Source: Magnolia sinica (Eukaryota; Streptophyta; Magnoliopsida; Magnoliales; Magnoliaceae). Taken from it: 64,000 bases of DNA. Every line of letters begins with the position of its first letter. Positions within the stretch are counted from its first letter, which is position 1. The notes beneath the pieces are model-generated. The model worked only from the letters and a program-made list of their open reading frames with translations. It ran no database searches and was not told the origin of the DNA. The stretch lies in NCBI RefSeq assembly GCF_029962835.1, contig NC_080585.1, forward strand, positions 61,057,443-61,121,442, read 5' to 3'. Shown piece after piece: positions 49,601 through 61,998 of the stretch. Made by a program: the position numbers and the translations under genes.

Positions 49601-49900
49601 TTAGCCAAACGTTCACCTAACAAAACAGAGCTCCTTGCTTCGTTGGCACCAAGACGCTCCGATGGAGCTAGGATTTTGCATTCTCCATCATAGATGGGTC
49701 AACGCAGACCTCCTCTCCCTCTCACAAGGGATTCTTCGATACCCATCTTTCTAGAACCAGGGCCTCCTCTTCCACCCTTGCCGCCTTAGCATTTTTATTG
49801 ATATGGGCTCAGGCATCCTTTAACCAGATGTAGCTTCTGCATACGAGACGGGCTTTGCCTGTACTCCAGACTCATCATTAGCTACCTTCGGCAATAGCTC

Positions 49901-51750
49901 CGATCTCTTAGTATCCCCCTAGTTGATTCCTTAAGATCCGCCCCTAGCCTTTTTGAACTCATCATTCCATTTCCAAGTTCCTTTATATGCATGACTTTTC
50001 CCTCTAGTTAACCTAAAAGTTCTTTTGCCACTTTCATAATGCACTTGCCTATATCGTTTCACACAACATTAACTTTTTCCTCAACGTTCTACTTTTCTTC
50101 TTCCATCAATTAATTACAAATAACAATGTTTTTTTTTTTTGTTCTTCCCCTTTTTAATTCCACCACCTCGTTCTTGGATACCTATTAACGAGTAATTAGT
50201 ATTAGAAACTAACTTGGATTCTTTTTCCTTTTTTAATTAGTGATTTGGGCTTGAACCTTAGACATATTGAAGCGACAAACTCCTACCATTGAGCTACAAG
50301 CTCGAGCTTATAATGAATTAATAAAGCTACTAACTAAAACTAGTCCAAATGTAATGACCACAAGGTAAACACACGAGTGAAGCCCACAAGCTGATCGAAT
50401 CATTGTCTGAATCTCCTTGTGGGTTTACTAGGTGATTGGATCATATTCATACACGACTAATTTCTTCTACAGGGGTCCCATTAGTAAGTTGGATTGTGGT
50501 GCACACTTTTTTCTTACATCTCATTCTCATTTCATACCTTGTCCCACTTGTTTGAGGTCGTTTTTTAAGTCTTGTTTCACTAATCATGCCTATCTAAGGC
50601 CCTAATGATATATGTATGGGAGTTTATGACCCCTCTCTCCTTAATACAATCCTTAAATTTCTTGTACAGACAGAGATAGTTTGGGGTCCCATTAGTAAGT
50701 CGGATTGTGGTGCCCACTTTTTCCTTGCATCTCATTCTAGTATCATACCTTGTCCTAGCAATTTGAGGTTGGCTTTTTTAATATTGTTTTAGTAGTCATG
50801 CCCAATGTTTCAAATAGTGCTCGTAACATAGCTAAATAGTGTAAATCCCCTGTAGTGTATGCTACAGGGGTCATAGCGTATGGTACAATTATGTAGCATG
50901 TAGCTTTTGTACTATATGCTACAATGTTTTTTTTTTTTTTTTTTCCGTTTTTAGCTTTTGTTTGTTAAAAATGGTGTAAAACTCATCTCTAAAAAAAGTG
51001 TAAAACTCACATCATGAAAAACTTAAAATGTGAAGTTAAAATTAAACCTGTTCTTTGTTTACTTTCACTTAAAATGGTGGTCGTCCTTTGTTAAAATTAG
51101 TGTGAAACTCACACATTAAAAAACCATTAAAACTAAACTTAAAAGAGAGGGTTTCGAACGGGGGCTTTCGAAAATCCCTCTTTGTATTGATGACATCTGT
51201 ATTGTACTTAATATTCTTAATCTATGGGATTTCTATTACTTTTTCATACTTGTGAGTTGTGACTTGTAGTTTCAATTAGACTAATAATTAAATTAGTTTG
51301 CTTAAAATCTTGTTGACGTGATGATTATTTGATTTGGTTTATAACTTTATATATCTGGATTGGCTTTTGATAAGTAATAATTAATAACTTTTTCGAACAT
51401 GCTTATACTTAAAAAAAAAAATCATTTTTAGTCATTTTACAATTTTTGTTTTTTGTTTTTCCTTACTATTTATCATGTTGTTCCTATATGTATGGGCATT
51501 ATGACCCTTCTTGCTTCCTCAATACACTCCTTTTATTCAGGGCTATCTAGTAAAACTTAATTTTGGGACTTATCATTGAAAATTGCCATTTTCAGTGATT
51601 TTAGGAATTTAGACCGTTTGGTAAAGATAAAAGATTAAGCACTTAATGCTAATCACTTAAAATTGGTATTTTTTTTTTCAGCGACTGGCCTTTCACTGAT
51701 CACTTATCGCTAAATGCGGATGGTGGTTTTCCTTTAAATTTTTGGATCAC
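49901..51750. other. AT-rich intergenic DNA with small repeats
   Basis: No gene is recognised. Two diverged copies of a motif ('GGGTCCCATTAGTAAGT', 'GGATTGTGGTG') lie at about 50474 and 50684. A poly(T) run is at 50926-50944. MITE-like 'GTTTGGTAAAGATAAAAG' is at 51617. Confidence 0.5.
50240..50315 (-). mobile_element. tRNA-derived SINE remnant
   Basis: The minus strand reads TTGTAGCTCAATGGTAGGAG (A box) and, about 30 bp later, AGGTTCAAGCCC (B box). This is the internal RNA polymerase III promoter of a tRNA-like head. The body after the B box is very short and A-rich. No cloverleaf-complete tRNA can be drawn with confidence, so it is called a SINE remnant. Confidence 0.6.
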
Positions 51751-51753
51751 TAA

Positions 51754-52247
51754 CTAGGTGCTGTGTTCTACACTGCGCAATCCAAGTTCGCAAGAGCAGA
51801 ATAGGTGTTATTAGGTAACACGTTAGTGGGTGTTGTGCTGACCGTGGGGTCCACCTCGATGTATGTGTTGTATATATTCCAAGCTATCCATCAATTTTTC
51901 CAGATCATTCTAGGGCATGGCCCAAAAAATGAAGCAGATCCAAATCTCAGGTGGACCACACCACATGAAAACAAAGGTGATTGAATGCTCACCATTGAAA
52001 CCTTCCTAGGGCCCATCGTGATGTTTGTTTGCCATCCAACATGTCCATAAGGTCACACAGACCTAGATGAAGGGAAAACACAAATATCAACTTATCCAAA
52101 CTTCTGTGGACCTCAAGAAGTTTTCAAATGGTAGGCATTCAATCCCCACTATTTTTTATGGTGTGGTCCACTTTAGCTTTGGATCCACCACATTTTTGGG
52201 CTTGGGTCCTAAAATGATATGAAAAAAATGGATCGATGGAGTGGATA
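51754..52247. repeat. Foldback-family copy, split by copy E
   Basis: It starts at 'CTAGGTGCTGTGTTCTACAC' with the left arm 'GTGGGGTCCACCTCGATGTA'. The interior is standard ('GGTGGACCACACCACATG', 'GAAGGGAAAACACAAATATC', 'GTGTGGTCCACTTTAGC'). The right arm is cut at GTGGATA by copy E and resumes at 57304 as GGATATAACACACACCATGG. Confidence 0.8.
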
Positions 52248-54174
52248 TGTCACACCCCAAACTCGGAAACCGGGCTCACAAAATTCCTGATCGCCGAATC
52301 CAGTGCCGATAGCCTCCGTAGTACCCCATTCTTGGCTCCCAGCGTCCATACGCCAGATTCCGATCCTGGGATCCTACAATGAGGATTTTCCAATGTACAT
52401 TTAACTCATAATAAGCATAACTACAAGTTTACCCAAGTTACAAAGGCAACATCATCATCACATATCCACTAATATAAACAGTTGAATACAGTGCTGAAAG
52501 GGAAATATGCATGTCAAAATTCAAAGCTCTATAAGTCCGCTGCACGCTCCAAGCTCAATGTTGTTGCAACCTGACGCCACCTGCACGCATCTATCGTGCA
52601 TAAGCTTATAGAAAGCTTAGTAAGTGGTGAAAGTGTGTGCACAAGGTAAGTGCCAAGTAAGCAATATCAGAGTAAGCGGAAGTACTGACAAGTCCATGAG
52701 TCATATAATATCAGAGTACACAATGCAAATCAGTTAAACAAATGAGGAGTCAAAGCGAGCCAAATATTAGATGTCGAGGATATAATGCCATAAATCATAC
52801 AATATCGAAATAAGCGAAAATATATTGATAAGTCTATGAGTGCCATCAGCCGTACCAAGGCTATGCGATGCAAGGCATGAATACTAATGGCCATATCAAT
52901 GCAGAAACATGGCAACCCAAAATGCTAAGTACTGTGGATGCAATGTAATATGCGGTGCGAATGAAATGACCAAGTTGGAGTGAAGTCGGGATGATAGTAC
53001 GTAGTATCGCAGGCTATGGGGTCCATCACAAGGGACTTCTATCCAAACCAGTCCCATACCTAAATTTGGATAGTCAGACTCAATGGGGTGAACTCCTGAT
53101 CTCAGGTTAGTCGCGCGCCTAACCGAAATCCTGGCCATGCGAAGGTACACGTAACAAATAGTTACGTACCACCAGTCCGAGTGGATAGTGAATAAATGAA
53201 TGAATATGCAATTCCTGCCAAATAAGTCCACATATCAGTACGGTTCCTCTCTGGAAAATCGCCGGGGTCTATTACACTCCAAACCAGATTGCCGCTCCAT
53301 CGCGCGCAACAAGGTGAGTGGAAGAGACCTCACTATCCGCCTGCCAATATCGGGCCCGGCTCGTCGATAGCGAACCCATTCCTCGAGCTGGTCAGACTTA
53401 GCCTAGCATTGCCCCCTCCTCTCGGGCAGGTAAGGCCGTACCCCCTTCCAACCGACCACGACACAATGGGAGACGCGGCCTAACGGTATACGGTCCTCAT
53501 GCGCTCATGCATCCACTCGGTCTAGACGTTGGAGCAACCTCTGGAACCAAGAGGGTTATGGGACTTTCACCCAAGGATATCTATAGCATCCCATGTAGAA
53601 CAAATATCCGGTGTCCCATCTGGTCATCCACGAAATACCTGTGGAGGCTACGGCCCTGATGTCGCTAGGGCGTATGGTGGTCATGTCATACAAATGCAAG
53701 ATGCATGAGTCACACAGTCCAATCATGCATCAATCCTATGCATGCCATGCTCTCATGTGGGGCAAATCCGCCTATCAGTGAGCCTTATGAACAACCTGCC
53801 CTATGACATATGCAATGACCAATCACATCTCATAACAGACATACAGATGATGCATATGGGGATGTATTATGATGCTATGTTGTCACATACTCATAATCGG
53901 TATCAACAACCGGCATCAACAATTGGCCTCGACAATATGGACATTTAACCAATATTGTCCCCAAGGAATGGCCACATAGAGCCAAACATATAATGGACTC
54001 ATGGCCTCACACCAGGGCCAAATATACAGCACCATGAGCCTCACTCAAGAGCTTAATACACATCACGATGAGCCTCACTCATGGGCCACATATACATCAA
54101 GTCGGGCCTCACCATATGGGCCGAAAATATATCACAATGGGCCACGTTCCATGGGCCTCGAATACATCACAATG

Positions 54175-54450
54175 GGCCTCGACAATCGGAATTGGCCTCA
54201 ACAATTGGAATCGACACTCAGAATCGGCCTCGACAATCAAAATCGGCAAATCGGTCACGACAATTGGAATCGATCAATAATTGGAATCGGAAAATCGGTC
54301 ATGTTAATCGGAAATCGGCAATCGGTCACGATAATCGGCCTCGATCGCTAATCAACAATCGGTTACGACAATCGGAATCGGTCAAAAATCGGAATCGACA
54401 AATCGGTCACGACAATCGGCATCGATAATCAGTAGATAAACAAAGCGGGG
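54175..54450 (+). repeat. Short 70-bp satellite array in copy E
   Basis: About four diverged units with AATCGG, CGGTCACGACAATCGG and GATCGATA cores. This is the same family as the long arrays in B and D. Confidence 0.8.
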
Positions 54451-56428
54451 TCCATAGGTGATCAACCGATCAACCATAGTATAAAGATCGACACTCAGCC
54501 GTGGTTATATCAATTAGATAGCATGGAGCCATCCGTCTACGGTGAATGGGGCCCACTTATTTGGGTTAACCCACTAAGGGAATGATGAGAATGGGCCTAA
54601 CAAGGCCTAAGGAAAGGTCATAATGTGGACATCCAACCATCATTGCCTATCAATGTGGACATCTAACCAACATTGCTCCCAAGGAGTGGCCTACATAAGG
54701 AATTCATACACAATGTAACGGCCACACATACATCACATTGGGCCTCGCTCATGGGCCTCACATATATTGCATCGGGTCGATTGAGTGGGCCGCTCAAATG
54801 GGCCAAACCAAATGGGTCGCTTTAAATGGACCGCGTCAAATGGGCCCGAGTCAAATGGGCCAAATGTATTTCAAATCGGGCCCACCCTTATGTATTTTGA
54901 GATCCGACCTATTCATAAGTTAACATAGAGATAAATGAAGTGAAAATAATTGTCAGTTTTAATTGGAACTACTGCGGCCCTTAGAAGTTTGAATGGTGGA
55001 TGTCACGGTCCACTATTTAAATGGTGGGGTCCACTTGAACTTTAGATCTGACCCATTCTTTTGCTCACACCATAAAATGATATTTCAAATGGTTGGACGG
55101 TTTGTATACAGCACATGTATCATGGTGGGTCCCATAGATAAACGGCGTGGATGGAACGGGTGGGACCCACGGAGATTGCTGCCGTGTGCAGCGACTGGTG
55201 GTGGAGCCCACTCTCCTGTATAAATATAAAATATATAATGAATATAATACATGTATATTATAGCTGCTGCAACTGCAGCTTGCATTTAAAGGTAGAGGTG
55301 GTCCCATGTAGGGCCCACCCTTTTATATATATATAATATAATATATAATATATATAATATATAAAATATAAAATGCATTGCCGCTGAAGTGCAGCTCTCA
55401 GCATTAAAAGGGAGAGGTGGGTCCCACGTAGGACCCACCACAACATTAAAGATATAATATTATTTTATATTATAATAAACTATATAATATATTAATATTA
55501 TATTAAAATATAGACAACGTCCAGGCCCTGGACGGCTTGGACGGTCACATGCATTAAGGGAGGCCCCACACGTGGGGTGGGTCCCACCGTCCAGGGACGG
55601 TGGAGACCACACAGCACGGTGTGGCCCATCAACGTGAATGGACGGCGTGGGTGGGACCCATGACCCCACCGACCACAGCGTTGAAATGAGGTATCTTTCA
55701 CTCCCTGGCAGCCACCTGCACTTGAAATAAATGCCAAGACGTCAGCGTTGAAATGAGGTATCTTTCACTCCGTCTACCAGTTGAGCCGTGGATATGGGTC
55801 CCACCGTCTGGACGGTCTGGATCTCTCGTGGGACCCGCAAAAAAACTATTGACGTCAAATGGCAGATGGGTCCCACCATCTAGACAGCTTGGATGTTGAC
55901 GCCAAGAGGGGCAATGCCCTGCTGCCGGTATAAAGAAATTGATGGACAGTGTGGGTAAGACCCATACACCACGTGTGGTCCCCACACCTCGTGAGATGCT
56001 GGGTCCCACCAGATAGATGGACAGCGTGGGATCACTCCCATGCACAAAAGCTGCCAGTGGGTGGGTCCCACGTAGCAGTGGCCCACCCATTTAATATAAG
56101 ATATTATATAATATATAATATATGGAATATATACTATATGTATGGTATATACACATGTGTGTGTGTGTTAAAGTAGGTGGCAACGTCCAGCGTCCAAGGA
56201 CGCTGGACGGCTTGGGTGAAAGGGGCTCACCTGTCAAGTAAGCCCCACATGAATGGACGGTTTGGATGGCCTTTCCCAACACGGTGGCCCCACGTCAGGT
56301 GGGCCACACTCTTGGATCAAACTGATATTGGTGTTTTCCTTCATTTGGGCCCGTCCAAACGGACTTCCATGTGGGCTACTCAGTGGACGGCATGGATAAA
56401 ATACATACATCATAGGTGGGCCACGATC

Positions 56429-56430
<2 letters not shown>

Positions 56431-56475
<45 letters not shown>
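56431..56475. repeat. (GA)n microsatellite
   Basis: About 22 uninterrupted GA units within the satellite-like part of copy E, at the place corresponding to the (CT)n of inverted copy B. Confidence 0.95.
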
Positions 56476-56478
<3 letters not shown>

Positions 56479-57019
56479 ACGTGTAGGGGAGGGACACTAT
56501 TGGGCCCTCCCATGAGCAATACATACAACAAGTGGGTCCCACAACAAGTGGACCCTTAAATCAAAAAAAAAGAAGGATGAGGGTCCAAGATCACCCACCG
56601 TCTTCTTCTCGTTCCCTTGGCTTCCTTTGCTTCTTAGCTTCGATCCTAATGGAGGAGATGGAATTTTGATGGTTGAGATAGGAGATGAGAGAGTGGGAAA
56701 GTGGGCCACACACAAAGTTCTCTTAGAGGTTAGAAAATGCTTGGACGTGTGATCTTTTGGAGTTGCTTGGGAAAAATGGTTTTGAGAATGAGAGAGAGAG
56801 AGGGTTGTAAAGAGAGGGAGAGAGAGATGGGTGATAGATGTGGTGAGTGATGGGTGTGTAAGAGCTTTTTGACTTTTGAGGTAATTTGTGTAAGAAATGT
56901 ATGGGGTGTGTAAGGCTTTATTGACTTATGGGGTTGCTTGGGGATGGGTGTGAGGTGATGTGTACTTGACATGTACTTGACCCTTGATGGGATTGATTGA
57001 TGGATTGAGGTGACAAGTC

Positions 57020-57303
57020 GTAGAGATTCTCTTGGGTTTTGCAACGCGCGGTGTTTTTCTCGAACTGAACACGGGCCCACATCTTCTGGCTAGGGTATCG
57101 GATCGGTGTGCAAGACGCGGCGTTGGAACCGCGGCGACGGTGCGGTCGCAATGGTACAAGTCTCGGATTGAGTCAACTCAGGTTTGTAGGACTCGGCCTA
57201 GGATCGCGCGCAAACGTCGGATAAAGGTCGAAGGTTGCCGGAATTCGACCGAGAGGACCGTAGAAGTTGACGGAATAGTACGAACTAGGATACGGGCCTT
57301 ACA
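57020..57303 (+). repeat. GC-rich conserved terminal block of the giant LTR family (copy E)
   Basis: It starts GTAGAGATTCTCTTGGG and includes CTCGAACTGAACACGGGCCC, GGAACCGCGGCGACGG and GGATACGGGCCTTACA. Homologous blocks end copies D (21290-21547) and C (30635-30917). It is far more GC-rich and better conserved than the satellite parts before it, so it is the best probe for the family. Confidence 0.8.
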
Positions 57304-57900
57304 GGATATAACACACACCATGGTGGGGCCCACAAAACTTTCCCACGTCAACACGGTACCAACCTAGGTGCCATACTCTACACTACACTATTGAAGCTCT
57401 CTGGAGCGGAATAGGTGTGATTGGGTAATGCATTAGTGGGTAATGCCCTGACCATGGTGCCCAACTTAATGTATGTGCTGTATATCCAAGCCGTCTATTA
57501 GTTTTTTTAGATCATTCTAGGGCTTGGTCCAAAAAATGAAGTAGATCCAAATCTCAAGTGGACCACACCACACGAAAATAGTGGTGATTAAATGCCCACC
57601 ATTAAAAACTTCCTAGGGTCCATTGTAATGTTTATTTGCCATCCAACCTATTGATTAGGTCACATAGATCTGGATGAAGGGAAAACACAAATATTAGCTC
57701 AATGCAAAACTTTTGTCATGAAGTTTTTAATGGTGGGCATTCAATACCACACTTTGCTGTGGTCCACCTGAGATTTGGATTTGCCTCATTTTTAGGCTCA
57801 TGCCCTAAAACAAGCTGGTAAGATGGTGGGACAATGTGGATTTCACATGGAGATCAAGGTGGGCCACCTCATTTTTTTTGGATGGCATAGGACCCTATTC
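57304..57900. repeat. Foldback-family right arm and a second full copy
   Basis: 57304-57385 completes the copy split by E. A second copy follows directly (about 57365-57870), with 'CTAGGTGCCATACTCTACAC' repeating the start of the first copy (51754). The two foldback elements are therefore head-to-tail neighbours. Confidence 0.7.
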
Positions 57901-58074
57901 AACACTGACAGGGATGATCCAATCCATCGATTATTTGGCCTTATTTTCTATGGCCATTCCCTTTCCTGGCCATCGATGGGATGGTTGTGATTGCCTTAAA
58001 AAGTGATTCTTTAGAATCATAAACCATCCATGATGGGCCGTAAACAAATAGGTGGATCAAGTTGTTGCTTGCGC

Positions 58075-58217
58075 GGGGTCTCTTCTCTTGGCTCAATGGT
58101 AGACACTGTGTCTCATATCTGAGGTCAAGGGTTCGAGAACCCATGCCTGCGTGGGGTGGTAGTGTGTGTGTGTGTGTGTGTGTTTCTCACCTTTCAAAAA
58201 ATAAAAATAAAAATAAA
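58075..58217 (+). mobile_element. tRNA-derived SINE with 12-bp target duplication
   Basis: The element is flanked by TGTTGCTTGCGC at 58063-58074 and 58218-58229, a perfect 12-bp duplication. The head carries an A box (TTGGCTCAATGGTAGACAC) and a B box (AAGGGTTCGAGAACCC) about 35 bp apart. It is followed by GCGTGGGG, a (GT)n tract (58161-58183) and an A-rich tail of AAAAATAAA units. These are the parts of a plant tRNA-derived SINE moved by LINE machinery. The perfect duplication indicates a fairly young insertion. Confidence 0.9.
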
Positions 58218-58229
58218 TGTTGCTTGCGC

Positions 58230-59283
58230 CTATTTTTTTAAACAACGTGGACCATCCATGTTAAAGACCATTGATCAAACAATTAATATTTGTTAGATAT
58301 GGTGGTGCATGAAATGCACGTTAGATCTAATGAACGGTCTGGGTCAAAGCATTGGGCTGTCTCAATGGACAACTGAATTGCAAATCTGGCAATTATGATT
58401 ATAGACTCAAATCTGGCCTAGACAAAAGATGTTAGCTACATACTGTGGATGTAGGTAATTGTTGTATGCCTGTTCAGGCTGTCCAAGCTGTGGGTTCTGT
58501 TGTAAATGGATCATAGCCTCAAAATCAAAAGTCATCTATAGATCTAACAATTCGATTTGTGGCTGTCAAATGAATGGCTAAAACTAAATTGGTTAGGGTA
58601 CAATATCAACAGGCTAATTCAGATGGATTAAAATCATCCAATCAGTATGATATTTGAGTTATTTCTCCATCTAAAATGGAGTCCAATGGTGTGGCCTGTG
58701 TCACCAATGTGCTTGGACTACAAAACTAAAGGCCACATGTGTAGAAAAACTAGAAACTGGAAATCTGAACATACAATGCATATCCTTGGGATGAGTATCA
58801 TCTACTTGCCTCAACAGAATCAATTCGTGTTACTGTACGTGACAAACATAAAAGATCCAGACCATTCATTTACTTGGCTTTATTTGGTGGGAAAAGTATT
58901 AAAATTTTATAGGAATGGGCATAGGTTTGCCAAATTTGGAGGCATGGCAATGACAGGTTTCTTCTCATACTCTGCAAAAGATAGAAATTAGGGTCCATAT
59001 ATTCAAATATAACAAATTGCCAATGTTCAGACTTTTGCAGTTTGTTTACCAAACAAGTTTTTTGTGAAAAAAGTGCTTGTTTTCGATCTCAGGAATTTTT
59101 CCAGACAAATTACCAAACAAAAATTTCAGCACTTATAATTCAACACTTCAAATTTTCAGCACTTACATTGATATTCAGACCTTATTTTTTAGTTTACCAA
59201 ACGACACCGTAGTCTCATCCTCCTTTAAGGCCCTTCAATCCTAATCAAAGTTACTGGCCTTGTCAACAATGTTTTCAGTATCG
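58230..59283. other. Intergenic, no gene recognised
   Basis: AT-rich DNA. An open frame at 58647-58991 has no recognisable domain or coding-like composition. A small element with inverted TTGTTTACCAAAC / GTTTACCAAACG ends lies at about 59038-59210 and looks like a MITE. Confidence 0.5.
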
Positions 59284-59291
59284 GTATCAAC

Positions 59292-61832
59292 CAGTGATCG
59301 AAATATCGATACTATCGGCCGATATATCGGCCGATATTATCGGTATCGCACCATTGCGAGACGAAACTCCTCCGATAACCCCCGGAAGATACCAAAAATC
59401 CAAAACTTCAGATATCGCATGATTTTATCGTCAATATCGTGCGATATATCGTCGATATCTGCGATACATCGTCGATATCGCCGATATTATCGGTATCGCA
59501 GTCCAACGATACGAAACTCGTCCGAAGAAAGTAAGAAATTTTTTTGTCGTGCGTAAATGTTCCGAAAAAATCGGAAAAAAAAATGGGGAACTTTCAAGAG
59601 GGTGGATTTCCGTACCTGTAGAGGAGATTTCCCTGATTGGAAGCCACATTTGGTGGGCCATTCGAATCGAAGCTCACCATTCGTAGGTTAGGGTAAAGAA
59701 AATCTCCGATTCCTTTTTTTTTTTTCCTTTCTTTGAATAGATTTTTGCTTGAAAATGGAAGTGATTTTGGAAGAAAATCTGAAAAAAATCAGAGAAATCC
59801 GGAGATTTGGGGAGAGAATTTCGGGGTTTTAGCGTTCTGGAAGGCCGGAACCCTCTTTCCGGAACCTCTCTGCAATTTTTTTTAAAAATGGCTTTCGAGC
59901 CTTTTTTTATTGGGCTAAATGCGCGCGCATGAAGTTTCTGCGTTGGGATGATAGGTGGGGCCACCGTGTTGTTTGTTAGAAATCCGCCATGTCCATCTGT
60001 TTTGCGAGCTCATTTTAAGACATGTGACCGAAAATGAGGTTGATCGAAAGCTTAGGTGGGCCGCACAAGAGGAAACAATAGGGAGTCGGTGAGACCGTTG
60101 AAACATTTTTATGGCCACAACAGTTTAATATCAGGATAATTTTTTCGTGTTTTCACTTCATCCCAAGGGAATGACCTTATAAAGGGTTTGGATGTCATAT
60201 AAACATCAAGTTGGAGCCCAGGAAAGTTTCAACAGTAGGAAACTCTTTCCCCAGTTTCCCTCTTGTATGGCCCATTTGATTTTTGGATCTACGTCATTTT
60301 CAGTCGCATATCCTAAAATGAGCTTGCAGAATGGATGGACGGGGTGGATTTCTGAAAAACATCACAGTGGGCCCCATATTGCATCCCAGCGTAGGAACTT
60401 CTTCCAAAAGCCTTTCCCAAGAAGAGGCATCCTCACCTACGCATCTAGGCACGTGCGCACCTTTGCACACCTGTCATGGGTCTCCAATCTGAACAGTCCA
60501 TGTGATGCGGCATCTCATGAAACTTACAAGGACCAATTTTCACCTTGATATAAAACTCTGGTAGGCCATAGCAAAGAAAGATGTAAATCAAGGGAGTAAA
60601 CTGTTTTCTTTTTCCATGGCCAACCAAAGTTTTGGATTAAAGTAAAAGTTGCGACATAGGGATTTCATGGGGTACTGAATCACGTGGACTGTTCAGATTT
60701 TGGAATAGTATCACTTATGGTGAATTATCAGAAAGTTCTCATGCTAACCCGTGCGCAACTGAGCATTTTGGTTGGCAGGAAATCCGCTTCCGGCACGGAT
60801 TGGGAGCTAGAGACAGATGGCGGTCCTGTCAGGGGCTCTATATGGCCCACCATGATATATGTGTTTTATCTACACCATCCATCCATTTTTTATAGGTCAT
60901 TTTAGTGCATGATCCCAAAGTGTAGCCAGATATGTGGCTCAAATGGACCACACCAAAGAAAACAGTGGTTTCAATGGTGGCATCTTTATTCCCACTGTTT
61001 TGTCGTGATGTGGTCCACTTGATCTCTGGATCTGCCCCATTTTTTGGCTTATGCTTTAAAATTATCCGAAAAAATGAATGGACAACATGGATACAATAGA
61101 TGGGGCCCACACAATCTGCCTCTTTTTTTGTGCCAAGACCAATAAAAAAGTAAAGACGTGTGTATTATAAAAAAATAAAATAATAATAAAGTACATTCAA
61201 TTATCGAGTGAACCATGCTAGAGGAAAAAGTGGTGATTGACTATTAATAAGCCATGAAAGTTTTGGATCAACCGTATATTTGTTTTTTCCTTTCATCTAG
61301 CTCATGTGAACTTATCAACATAGTGGATGGTAATTAACACTACAAAAACATTAAGGTGAGCAGTAAGAAGGTTTGAATGGTAGGGACTTTAATCAATACT
61401 CTTTCTTATGGCATGGTCCACTAGATAATTGGATCTGCTTCATTTTTGGGATGGTACCGTAGATTAAGGTGGCAAAATAGTTGGACGGTGTGGATATACA
61501 TGTCTTAATACATTTATAAATGTTATGCATTATATTTGAATACAGTTGCCTTAGTTCAATCAGACAACGCAAACTTAAGATCCTATACAAAGGAAACATA
61601 TTGTGTGCACTTGATTTTAAGATGTTATGGTTTAAAAGTGTGTATTAATATCTTTTTTTAAGAATATCTGAAGTTTCATTGAAAAATTCAATCAATTTTC
61701 TAATGTTTCCCCATGTTTCCCAAAAAGTGCGATAAATTATGCGATACAAACGATATATCCCATGCGATAACCGATATGTATCTGTATCCCAAGGGTGCGA
61801 TACATTGTGCGATACCGATATTTCGAACACTG
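59292..61832. mobile_element. Non-autonomous hAT-type transposon with perfect 8-bp target duplication
   Basis: The ends are CAGTGATCGAAATATCG (left) and its inverted match CGATATTTCGAACACTG (right), 16 of 17 positions pairing. GTATCAAC flanks both sides (59284-59291 and 61833-61840). The length is 2541 bp. Subterminal regions are rich in CGATAT/ATCGGC motifs. The interior contains foldback-family segments (59945-60380, 60835-61115, 61190-61490) and no transposase frame. It resembles the hAT element at 42942 in ends, subterminal motifs and cargo, so the two probably belong to related families. Confidence 0.9.
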
Positions 61833-61840
61833 GTATCAAC

Positions 61841-61998
61841 ACATGTATCACACCCTTAAGATATGTAAATATACGGGTATTGCATGGGAAATATTGTATG
61901 TATTGCATGTATCACATAATATATTGCTGTTTTTAGGAAACATTGGGAAATTGGTTGAATTTTTGAATGAAACTTTAAGGGACATTAAAAAAGTCCTC
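61841..61998. other. Remnant flanking the hAT, probably an older related element
   Basis: The sequence 'GGAAACATTGGGAAATTGGT...GAATGAAACTTTAAGG' is the inverted counterpart of about 61660-61725 inside the hAT. This suggests the young hAT landed in an older relative. Confidence 0.4.

Larger units (their letters stand above)
46746..49900 (-). mobile_element. L1-type LINE, 3'-truncated and degenerate
   Basis: The minus-strand order is an ORF1-like region (about 49590-48000, several frames), then the endonuclease (about 47851-47000), then the start of the reverse transcriptase protein. The latter ends with the L1 signature RALWLKEGDKNTRFFHEMAS at about 46750. There the sequence joins the chromovirus, so the reverse transcriptase core and 3' tail are missing. 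Many stops and frameshifts are present. The 5' end is not sharply defined. Confidence 0.8.
52248..57303 (+). mobile_element. Giant solo LTR-like element, copy E, with perfect 5-bp target duplication
   Basis: It begins TGTCACACCCCAAACTCGG and ends GGATACGGGCCTTACA. GGATA flanks both sides (52243-52247 and 57304-57308). The length is 5056 bp. It has the same order of blocks as D, but the 70-bp satellite is short (about 54175-54450). The satellite-like GTGGGTCCCACC part (55000-56550) includes AT-rich islands and a (GA)n tract. The GC-rich terminal block is 57020-57303. No coding domain is present. It interrupts a foldback-family element. Confidence 0.88.

Noticed and set aside
50240..50315. Functional tRNA gene on the minus strand
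   Set aside because: A and B boxes are present, but acceptor-stem pairing and a convincing anticodon arm are not. A SINE remnant fits better.
58647..58991. 114-codon open frame as a possible small gene
   Set aside because: It has no recognisable domain, no splice or promoter support and an AT-rich intergenic context. A chance frame is more likely.
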